Assembly: GCF_003633685.1 (NCBI RefSeq)
Contig: NZ_RBKT01000001.1
Location: forward strand, 6,634,001-6,698,000
Origin: Micromonospora pisi
Lineage (GTDB): Bacteria; Actinomycetota; Actinomycetes; Mycobacteriales; Micromonosporaceae
Length of the DNA stretch: 64,000 nucleotides
Reading direction: 5' to 3'
Below are positions 57,877 through 64,000 of this stretch, one piece after another. A model generated the notes under the pieces. It searched no databases. It was not told the origin of the DNA and worked only from the letters and a program-made list of their open reading frames with translations. The position numbers and the translations under genes were made by a program. Position 1 is the first letter of the stretch. Every line of letters starts with the position of its first letter.

Positions 57877-58698
57877 ATGTCCGCCAGCGACCATTCCGGA
57901 GTTCCCGTGACCGACTCAGACCAGGCCGGTACCCGGCCCGCCGCAGCCGCCGCAGCCGCCCCGGCCGACGCCCTGGCCGAGGCCATGATTCGTGACAACC
58001 TCGACCCGCGCGCCGAGGGGCACCCGGCGCAGGAGCCGACCGCGGCACCACCGGCCGGACTCTGGGACCGGATGCGCGCCGACCCGCAGTACGCGCCGGA
58101 ACACCTGGCCCTGGAGGCGGTCCGCCGGCTCGGCCCGGAGGCCCGGGAATGGGCCGAGTCCGCCCGCGCCGCCCACCCCGGCCTCGACCGCGACGGCCTG
58201 GCCCAGCTCGCGACGAGGAAATTCGTCACCCGTGCCCGGCTCTCCGGTGCGGTCTCCGGGGCCGCCGGGCTGCCCGGTGCGGTGATCGACGTCGGGGTGC
58301 TCGCCTGGACCCAGGCCCGGATGGTGCTGCACATCGCCGCCGCGTACGGGCTCGACCCGCAGCATCCGGACCGGGCCACCGATCTGCTGGTGTTGCAGAA
58401 GGTGCACAAGGCGAGCGAGGCGGCACGGCTCGCGCTCGGTGTCGCCGCTGGCCGGGAACGGGCCGGGGCACTTTTCCGGGGGTCCCAGACCCCGCTGCGT
58501 CAGGCGGTCCTGCGGCTGAGCGTACGGCTGGCGAAGATGGCCGGCGTACGGGCCGCGAAGCGGGTCTTTGCCAAGATCGTGCCGGGCGCGGCGATCATCC
58601 TCGGCACCTGGGCGAACTCGTCCGCCACCACCGACCTGGCTCGCCGGACCACCGCCCTGTACGGGCAACGCGCGATCACCGCCCCGCCGCAGCCCTAG
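57877..58698 (+). CDS. EcsC family protein
   Basis: 273 residues from ATG 57877. The first 60 residues are A/P-rich and disordered. The EcsC part reads AQLATRKFVTRARLSGAVSGAAGLPGAVIDVGVLAWTQARMVLHIAAAYGLDP, then VLRLSVRLAKMAGVRAAKRVFAKIVPGAAIILGTWANSSATTDLARRTTALYGQ. In Bacillus, EcsC is linked to the ABC transporter EcsAB and to secretion, but the family's biochemistry is unknown. The 3' end overlaps the convergent membrane protein gene by 23 bp. Confidence 0.9.
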   Translation: MSASDHSGVPVTDSDQAGTRPAAAAAAAPADALAEAMIRDNLDPRAEGHPAQEPTAAPPAGLWDRMRADPQYAPEHLALEAVRRLGPEAREWAESARAAHPGLDRDGLAQLATRKFVTRARLSGAVSGAAGLPGAVIDVGVLAWTQARMVLHIAAAYGLDPQHPDRATDLLVLQKVHKASEAARLALGVAAGRERAGALFRGSQTPLRQAVLRLSVRLAKMAGVRAAKRVFAKIVPGAAIILGTWANSSATTDLARRTTALYGQRAITAPPQP

Positions 58699-59116
58699 CC
58701 CCGATCCGTGGATCCGCGTCAGGATGTTCCTCTGACCTGCCGTGCTGACGGTTGTCGAGCCGCTGGGCCACCTTCCGCAGCAGAAGTCCGGCCATGACCA
58801 GGCTGGGCAGGATCAGAGCGATGTGGTTCGCCCCGTCGGCGAAGTCCCCGCGCACCGTGTAGGTGGCGAGCGACACGCTGTATACCGCCGTTGCCCAGCC
58901 GTACGCGAAGATCATTCCGGGTACCGCGAACCGACCCGGCAACAGCACCGAGACCAGCACGAGAACCGTCAGGGCCAGATCGGGTACGAGAAAGGCGTTG
59001 CCGGACCGGATCGCATCCGAGGTCACGAAGTAGTGGACCATCACCAGGGTGAGCGCCGCGCCCACACCCCGCGCGATCGTCGTGCTGCTCTTGAATGTCG
59101 ACATGCTGACGGGCAC
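58676..59116 (-). CDS. Small integral membrane protein
   Basis: 146 residues from GTG 59116 with GGGAG upstream; ATG at 59104 is an alternative. Four hydrophobic segments: AALTLVMVHYFVTSDAI, FLVPDLALTVLVLVSVLLPG, PGMIFAYGWATAVYSVSLAT, and ANHIALILPSLVMAGLLLRK. The C-terminal tail is charged (LDNRQHGRSEEHPDADPR). I do not recognise a family. It lies downstream of the two-component system on the same strand with about 146 bp between; a shared operon is possible. Confidence 0.78.
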   Translation of the reverse strand: MPVSMSTFKSSTTIARGVGAALTLVMVHYFVTSDAIRSGNAFLVPDLALTVLVLVSVLLPGRFAVPGMIFAYGWATAVYSVSLATYTVRGDFADGANHIALILPSLVMAGLLLRKVAQRLDNRQHGRSEEHPDADPRIGARAAAGR

Positions 59117-59262
59117 CGTCTGCTCCCTCGTGTCTCGTGCCGGTTGGTTCACGGCAGAGTCTGCGCCGGCCCAACCAGCACCAGAAGCGAGCCAGCACCC
59201 ATAGCCCACCGGGCTGACCGCACCGGCCGGGTGCGGCTAGCCGCACCCGGCGGTCCCGGGCC

Positions 59263-59913
59263 TCAGGCGTTGAGGTAGCGCAGAACGGCGAGGACCCGCC
59301 GATGGTCGGCCGGACCGGCTGGCAGTCCGAGCTTGACGAAGATCGCCGTGCAGTGTTTTTCCACCGTCCGCTCCGCGATCCCGAGCCGCTGCGCGATGGC
59401 CTGGTTCGTCCGGCCCGCCGCCATCAGGGCGAGCACATCGCGCTCCCGGTCGCTGAGGGTTCGCAGCGGATCATCGGCGAGTTGGTCACGCCGGGCGACG
59501 AGCTGGCCGATGACGATCGGGTCGAAGGCCGACCCACCCGTGCCGACCTGCCGGACCGCCGCCGCGAACTCGGCCACATCGGAGACCCGGTCCTTGAGCA
59601 GGTATCCGACCCCGTGGGCGCCCTCGTCCAGTAGTTCGACCGTGTAGCTGACCCGAACGTACTGGGAGAGCACGAGCACGCCGGTGTCCGGATGGCGGCG
59701 GCGGATCTCGCAGGCCGCGCGTAGCCCCTCGTCGGTGCGGGTCGGTGGCAGCCGGATGTCGATGGTGGCGACATCGGGCCGGTGCCGGGCCACTTCGGCC
59801 AGCAGGCGCTCGGCGTTGTCCACCTGGGACACGACGTCGAAGCCGGCCTCGGCGAGCAGCCGGGCAAGGCCCTCCCGCAGAAGGGTGCTGTCCTCGGCGA
59901 TGACTACTCGCAC
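59263..59913 (-). CDS. LuxR/NarL-type response regulator
   Basis: 216 residues from GTG 59913, whose first ten bases overlap the kinase gene. Receiver: VRVVIAEDSTLLREGLARLLAE, RPDVATIDIRLPPTRTDEGL (aspartate in TIDIRL), VLSQYVRVSYTVELLDEG. HTH: LSDRERDVLALMAAGRTNQAIAQRLGIAERTVEKHCTAIFVKLGLPAG. Should be phosphorylated by the kinase encoded just upstream. Its targets are unknown. Confidence 0.95.
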   Translation of the reverse strand: MRVVIAEDSTLLREGLARLLAEAGFDVVSQVDNAERLLAEVARHRPDVATIDIRLPPTRTDEGLRAACEIRRRHPDTGVLVLSQYVRVSYTVELLDEGAHGVGYLLKDRVSDVAEFAAAVRQVGTGGSAFDPIVIGQLVARRDQLADDPLRTLSDRERDVLALMAAGRTNQAIAQRLGIAERTVEKHCTAIFVKLGLPAGPADHRRVLAVLRYLNA

Positions 59914-61472
59914 GGCAGCTCCGCCCGGATTCGGGTGCCGCCACCGGCCGGGCTGTGCACCTTCAGCGTTCCGTCGGTGGCCGCTACCCGCTCGCCGAGC
60001 CCGCACAACCCCGTACCCCGGGCCGGGTCGGCGCCGCCGCGGCCGTCGTCGCGGACCTCGACCGTCAGGCGCCCGATGCCGTGCACGATCCGGACTTCGG
60101 CCCGCTGTGCGTTTGCGTGCTTGGTGACGTTGGCGAGCGCCTCGGCGACGACGAAGTAGGCCGTCGTCTCGACCTCGGCCGGCAACGGCGCGGCACAGTC
60201 GAGCGTGAGCCGCAGCGGCACCGGCGCCAGTGCGGCCAGCTCCCGCACCGCGCCAGCGAGTCCGCGCTCGGTCAGCATGGGTGGGTGGATGCCCTGGGCC
60301 ACAGCCCGCAGCTCGTCGAGCAGGGCCAGCGTGCTGCTCTTGGCCTCGCCGATCAGCGCCCGGGCGCGATCGGAACCGTCCGTCAGGGTCGCCTCGGCCA
60401 GCCCGAGCGTGATCGGGATCGCCAGCAGTCGTTGCTGTATGCCGTCGTGCAGGTCGCGGGCCAGTCGCCGCCGCTCTGTGTCGGCCGTCCGGACGACCTG
60501 GCGACGGGACTCGGCGAGCTGGTGCAGCCGTACCCGCAGCTCCGCGGTGAGCCGCTCGTTGGTCAGGGCCAGGGCGGCTGCCGCGCAGGTCGCCTCAACC
60601 AGATCCGGAGCGTCGAGCAGCGCCGGATCATGGACGAGCAACGCCAGCGGGTCACCGTCGCGGTCGATCCGGGTCGCGGCCCGATCGGCACCGTCCGGCT
60701 GTCGGATCTGCTCGCCATCGAGGTCGACGTACGACTCCGATTCGGCAACCCAGTAGCCGATCCGTAGGCTCGGGTCGTGTAGGGCCTTGGCCAGTGCCGG
60801 CTGGATGCCAACTGGGGGCGCGGCGTCGCGCAGGTGGACAACCAGCTCCGCCACGGCGCCCCGGTCGAACCGGCGCTGCAGCAGACTGGTCAGGTACGCC
60901 AGCGGGATCGCGGCCATGGCCAGGTGCAGCACCGGCAGCAGCGGTCGTACCGCCACCCCCGCGATCACCGCTGGCTTGAGCACGATGAACGCGACCGTCG
61001 CCACGAGTGCGATGCTCAGGACGGGCCCGAGCAGGTGGCGCTGGGCGAGCGTGCTCCGGCGCCAGCGGAGCAGTTGTAGGCCGAGCACCGCCAGACCGGT
61101 CAGCGTCGTCAGGAGCGTCATCAGCACCCGTACTGCCTGGTTCGGCGCCGAGCCGGTGAGGCGCAGCAGCCCGACGGTGGCAACGGACGCGTAGGCCAGC
61201 CCGATCACGAGCCGCGGTACTGCGCTGCGGAGCCGCCCGGTCGGGAAGGCCACCACCAGATGCGCCACGACCGCGGCCCAGCCGCCGGCCAGCACGGTAC
61301 GGACCATCGTCGGCGCCGCCGGCACGAGCTTGTCGATCGACCACAGTACAGCGACGCCGATCAGCAACGACCCGACCGGATTCCGGGGGCGCACCCGAAC
61401 CGCGACCGCCCCAGCGGCGAGGAAGCTCACGGCGACGGCTACGGCCGTCGCGTAGGCGGCAGGCTCGGGCAC
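59904..61472 (-). CDS. Sensor histidine kinase (HisKA_3 type, large)
   Basis: 522 residues from ATG 61472. The first 200 residues contain six to seven hydrophobic segments; a region of about 100 residues (GAF-like) follows. The phosphoacceptor helix is RRRLARDLHDGIQQRLLAIPITLG (H in DLHDG), and the ATPase region is YFVVAEALANVTKHANAQRAEV with DGRGGADPARGTGLCGLGERV. The stop overlaps the response-regulator start. Such kinases with long polytopic sensors occur in actinobacteria and their ligands are mostly unknown. Confidence 0.94.
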   Translation of the reverse strand: MPEPAAYATAVAVAVSFLAAGAVAVRVRPRNPVGSLLIGVAVLWSIDKLVPAAPTMVRTVLAGGWAAVVAHLVVAFPTGRLRSAVPRLVIGLAYASVATVGLLRLTGSAPNQAVRVLMTLLTTLTGLAVLGLQLLRWRRSTLAQRHLLGPVLSIALVATVAFIVLKPAVIAGVAVRPLLPVLHLAMAAIPLAYLTSLLQRRFDRGAVAELVVHLRDAAPPVGIQPALAKALHDPSLRIGYWVAESESYVDLDGEQIRQPDGADRAATRIDRDGDPLALLVHDPALLDAPDLVEATCAAAALALTNERLTAELRVRLHQLAESRRQVVRTADTERRRLARDLHDGIQQRLLAIPITLGLAEATLTDGSDRARALIGEAKSSTLALLDELRAVAQGIHPPMLTERGLAGAVRELAALAPVPLRLTLDCAAPLPAEVETTAYFVVAEALANVTKHANAQRAEVRIVHGIGRLTVEVRDDGRGGADPARGTGLCGLGERVAATDGTLKVHSPAGGGTRIRAELPCE

Positions 61473-61733
61473 ATCCCCACCCTATTACTCCAGCCGCACC
61501 TGTTGGCTTCGGAGTTTTCGCTGGTAGTGGCGTCACATTTGCTCCGTGCTGCTGTCCGGTGTCCTAAATAGAGGATTTGTTTGCCCGGACCTGAGCCCTG
61601 GACACGGCCAGGTGGGAGCAGGGAGAGCCGGCACTCGCGGCGTTCGATGACATCGACGGCTGGTCGATCCGCAGCGGACGCGCTGCGGTTCAGCCCAACG
61701 AACCAGCCGCCCTCGGTCGTAGCTCAGCCAGCG

Positions 61734-62606
61734 TCATCCGGTGAAGCCGGACGAGCCCCAGGTCACCTCGGCGAGCTTGCCCTGGCCGTCCACATCCGGG
61801 TGGAAGTAGTCCAGCCGGTTCAGCATGTCCAGGCTGAACCGCACCCGGTGCACCGCGCCGCCGTCGTACCGGCAACGGGACCCGTACGCCCGGCACGCGG
61901 CGGCGAGTTCCTTGTTGTACGCGCCGATCCGGGCCCGGAAGATCGACCGCCGGTTGGCGTCGGCGGCGGCGGTCGACGTCGGGTTCGCCAGCAGGGCGGG
62001 GCAGATCCCCCGGTTCCAGGCCCGGACCACCTCCGCCTCCGGGTGGCCGATCTCCCAGAGCCGGTACAGGTCGGGGATGCTGACCACCAGCACCCGCGCC
62101 TTCGGCCGGCCCTTCTTGAGCACGCCCAGGGCGCGGTCGAGTTCGGCCCGGAAGGCGGTCACCTCGGTCATGTCCTCGATCCGGCTCCGACAGGCGTCGT
62201 TCGCCCCGATCAACACCGTGACGTAGTCCGCCTTGTCGGCGACCGCTGCCGTGGCCTGATCCGTCAGCTGCCGCGCGCGGGCCCCGGTCGAGGCGTGGTT
62301 GTGCCCGTTGCCACGGATCGCCGGGTTGGCCTCCAGCAGCCGGCGGTAGTGGCTGTCGACCCGCAGACCGTCCCCGGTCGACCAGGAGTTGCGCTGACAG
62401 TTGCTCAGCACGATGCAGGTGCCGAATCCGGTGGTGATCGAGTCGCCGAGGGCGGCCATCGCGGAGGGCAGGTCCGGCCGGGCGGAGGTGGAGGGCCGGG
62501 GCGGTGCGGCACTGGGCTGTCCGATCCCGCCACCTCCGCTCTCGCAGGCCAGCGCGGCGAGCGCGAGCAGGGCGACGACGGCGGTGGTGGTCCAGCGACG
62601 AGGCAC
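61734..62606 (-). CDS. SGNH/GDSL-family lipoprotein hydrolase
   Basis: 290 residues from GTG 62606 with GGGGGACGA upstream. The signal peptide ends in LAC (C20 or so), a short serine/glycine/proline linker follows, and the SGNH fold has ALGDSITTGFG (nucleophile serine), GNGHNHASTGARARQL (oxyanion Gly), VTVLIGANDAC (Asn) and DYFHPDVDGQ (Asp and His). The pattern resembles the GDSL esterases of Streptomyces. Two cysteines (CIVLSNC) may form a disulfide. Expected: surface-anchored esterase or lipase. Confidence 0.92.
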   Translation of the reverse strand: MPRRWTTTAVVALLALAALACESGGGGIGQPSAAPPRPSTSARPDLPSAMAALGDSITTGFGTCIVLSNCQRNSWSTGDGLRVDSHYRRLLEANPAIRGNGHNHASTGARARQLTDQATAAVADKADYVTVLIGANDACRSRIEDMTEVTAFRAELDRALGVLKKGRPKARVLVVSIPDLYRLWEIGHPEAEVVRAWNRGICPALLANPTSTAAADANRRSIFRARIGAYNKELAAACRAYGSRCRYDGGAVHRVRFSLDMLNRLDYFHPDVDGQGKLAEVTWGSSGFTG

Positions 62607-62737
62607 TCGTCCCCCCGTTTCTCAGCGGAATGCACGGGTGCGGTAACTCTACGCTGATGCCGTCTTGGTCGGAACAGTGCTTCCGTGCCACTCCGGAGCC
62701 GGCCCGCGTCGCTCGGCGTCGTCCGGCGGCAGGGCGG

Positions 62738-63163
62738 TCAGCGGGCGCGCTCCTGGACCGTGCCGCCGGTCACCGACACGAACCCCGTCGGCCGGATCGT
62801 GATGACGACCCGTACGTCGGCGTCGGTGATCGGGTAGACGTTGTCGTACCGCTCCTGGAGGGACCGGTAGAACGAGCCCTTCTCGTCGTCGGGGTCGATG
62901 CTCTCCACGACACCACGGACCTCCAGGAAGCGGTATTCGTCCTCCGGGTCGGCGATGGAGAGCGCGACCCGGGGCTCGTGTTGCAGGTTGCGGAACTTCT
63001 GCCGCCCGCTGGTGTGGGTCATCCGGATCCGCTGGCCGTCCCAGACGAACCACATCACGCTGCTCTGTGGTGAACCGTCCGGGCGGATCGTAGCGAGATG
63101 ACTGAAAAGTGGGCGTTCGAGTAGGTCGACGTGGGTTTCTGGAATCACGGCATTGATCGTCAC
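62738..63163 (-). CDS. PPOX-class F420-dependent oxidoreductase
   Basis: 141 residues from ATG 63163. The split beta-barrel pattern reads LLERPLFSHLATIRPDGSPQSSVMWFVWDGQRIRMTHTSGRQKFRNLQHEPRVALSIADPEDEYRFLEVRGVVE in parts, followed by YPITDADVRVVITIRPTGFVSVTGG. This is the pyridoxamine-5'-phosphate-oxidase-like family (Rv1155/Rv2991-type), whose members bind F420 or FMN in actinobacteria. Substrate unknown. A single gene on the minus strand. Confidence 0.92.
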   Translation of the reverse strand: MTINAVIPETHVDLLERPLFSHLATIRPDGSPQSSVMWFVWDGQRIRMTHTSGRQKFRNLQHEPRVALSIADPEDEYRFLEVRGVVESIDPDDEKGSFYRSLQERYDNVYPITDADVRVVITIRPTGFVSVTGGTVQERAR

Positions 63164-63264
63164 GATCCCGTTCTACCCCGAGCAGGAGATCGGGACAACC
63201 GGAACGGCGGTGCAGGGGCGGGCCCGGCAGGTTAGCCGACCCAACAGCCGGGTAGTTCGACCAG

Positions 63265-63534
63265 ATGGCCGGAAAAGCACAGCCCTCCCGGGCGAAAGGG
63301 ACGGTAGGCCACCCGTACAGCGCGCTCAACCTCCGGCTGGTACTAGCCTCATTCGGGTTGGTGATCTCCGTGGGACTGGGGGTGCTGGTGGCGCTCACCG
63401 GGCACTGGGTGCCCGCGGTGATCCTCTTCGTGCTCGCCGCCGTGGCCGTCGTCGACCTGGTGATCATCACGCGCCGCCGCGCCGCTCGCCGCCGCGAGGA
63501 ACCACCGGGCACGCACCACTCGCTCTTCGAGTAA
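63265..63534 (+). CDS. Small membrane protein (DUF6343-like)
   Basis: 89 residues from ATG 63265. A hydrophilic N-terminus with GTVGHPYSALNLRLVLASFG is followed by two hydrophobic segments (FGLVISVGLGVLVALTG and PAVILFVLAAVAVVDLVII) and a basic tail RRRAARRREEPPGTHHSLFE. The pattern resembles the DUF6343 family. Function unknown. The succinate-semialdehyde dehydrogenase gene follows after 14 bp, suggesting co-transcription. Confidence 0.7.
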   Translation: MAGKAQPSRAKGTVGHPYSALNLRLVLASFGLVISVGLGVLVALTGHWVPAVILFVLAAVAVVDLVIITRRRAARRREEPPGTHHSLFE

Positions 63535-63548
63535 GCAAGGGGTACGAC

Positions 63549-64000
63549 ATGTCGATCGCCACCATCAATCCGGCCACCGGACAGTTGCTCAAGACCTACG
63601 ACCCGATGTCGCCGGAACAGGTCGACGCGGCGATCGGACGGGCCGACGAGGCGTTCCGTACGCTGCGCCGCACCACCTTCGCCGAACGCGCCCGGTGGAT
63701 GAACGCCGCCGCCGACCTGCTGCTACGGGACTGCGACGAACTCGCCCGGCTGATGACCATCGAGATGGGCAAGACCTTCGCCTCGGCCCGGGCCGAGGTG
63801 GCCAAGTGCGCCGCCGCCTGCCGCTTCTACGCCACCCACGCCGAGGGCTTCCTCGCCGACGAGCCGGCCGACGCGAAGGCGGTCGGCGCCACCCGGGCCT
63901 TCACCCGCTACCAACCACTCGGTGCGGTGCTGGCGGTGATGCCGTGGAACTTTCCGCTCTGGCAGGTGATGCGGTTCGCCGCCCCGGCCCTGATGGCCGG
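63549..64000 (+). CDS. gabD: NAD(P)-dependent succinate-semialdehyde dehydrogenase (3' end beyond window)
   Basis: The first 150 residues of an aldehyde dehydrogenase, running off the right edge. ATG 63549 with AAGGGGTACGAC upstream. Opening SIATINPATGQLLKTYDPMSPEQVDAAI, then RTTFAERARWMNAAADLL, LMTIEMGKTFASARAEVAKCAAACRFYA, and TRYQPLGAVLAVMPWNFPLWQV, the NWNFP-like cofactor region. Closest by memory to the GabD/Sad type that oxidises succinic semialdehyde to succinate. The catalytic cysteine and glutamate lie outside the window. Confidence 0.9.
   Translation, partial: MSIATINPATGQLLKTYDPMSPEQVDAAIGRADEAFRTLRRTTFAERARWMNAAADLLLRDCDELARLMTIEMGKTFASARAEVAKCAAACRFYATHAEGFLADEPADAKAVGATRAFTRYQPLGAVLAVMPWNFPLWQVMRFAAPALMA

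Overview
The window is 64 kb of GC-rich actinobacterial chromosome. Several gene families together point to Micromonosporaceae or a close relative; this is inferred from family content, not from a database search. They are: an XRE/DUF5753 plus DUF397 pair, F420-linked oxidoreductases (PPOX and Ddn types), an MhuD-type heme-degrading protein, an IdeR-type iron box, DUF6289 and DUF6343 small proteins, EcsC and PAC2 proteins, and a sortase. GTG starts and ATGA/GTGA stop-start overlaps are frequent. No rRNA, tRNA, CRISPR array, intact transposase or prophage was recognised.

Layout. 0-5.4 kb: hrpA (3' end beyond the left edge), a histidine-phosphatase-fold protein with an altered active-site motif, and two small proteins. 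5.4-9.6 kb: a siderophore-iron ABC importer (two permeases, ATPase, lipoprotein) behind an IdeR/DmdR1-like box and ending in a strong terminator. 9.7-15.7 kb: LysE exporter, an unrecognised protein, a divergent MarR/esterase pair with twin palindromes, LtrA-like membrane protein, SDR, and two gene wrecks. 15.8-22.7 kb: a DUF3516 helicase, trmB, a secreted protein next to a sortase, a coupled three-gene micro-operon facing an XRE-DUF397 pair. 22.8-27.1 kb: a large M4 metalloprotease with an unusual polytopic N-terminus, a C/G-rich inverted structure, and mhuD.

27.3-46.3 kb is accessory in character: many single-gene modules with private regulators (GlxA, TetR, two-way MarR, LysR, Crp/Fnr), a redox gene run (SDR, two F420-reductase-like paralogues, an epimerase, and a broken third paralogue), many truncated genes, and a roughly 100-bp dispersed repeat present in at least three clear copies and one weaker copy, all in the same orientation.

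46.4-64 kb: an ABC exporter divergent from a two-component system, a surface protein with an ice-binding-like domain, four tandem 130-residue repeats and an LPVTG sorting signal, exodeoxyribonuclease III, a PAC2 protein, a lysozyme-fold exoprotein convergent with a carbohydrate-binding-like exoprotein, EcsC, a second two-component system, a GDSL lipoprotein, a PPOX protein, and the start of a succinate-semialdehyde dehydrogenase gene.

The most interesting items are the dispersed repeat with its wrecked single-gene modules (30-43 kb), the secreted protein/sortase pair with a non-canonical sorting motif, the polytopic M4 protease, the iron box, and several well-formed operators in divergent promoters.
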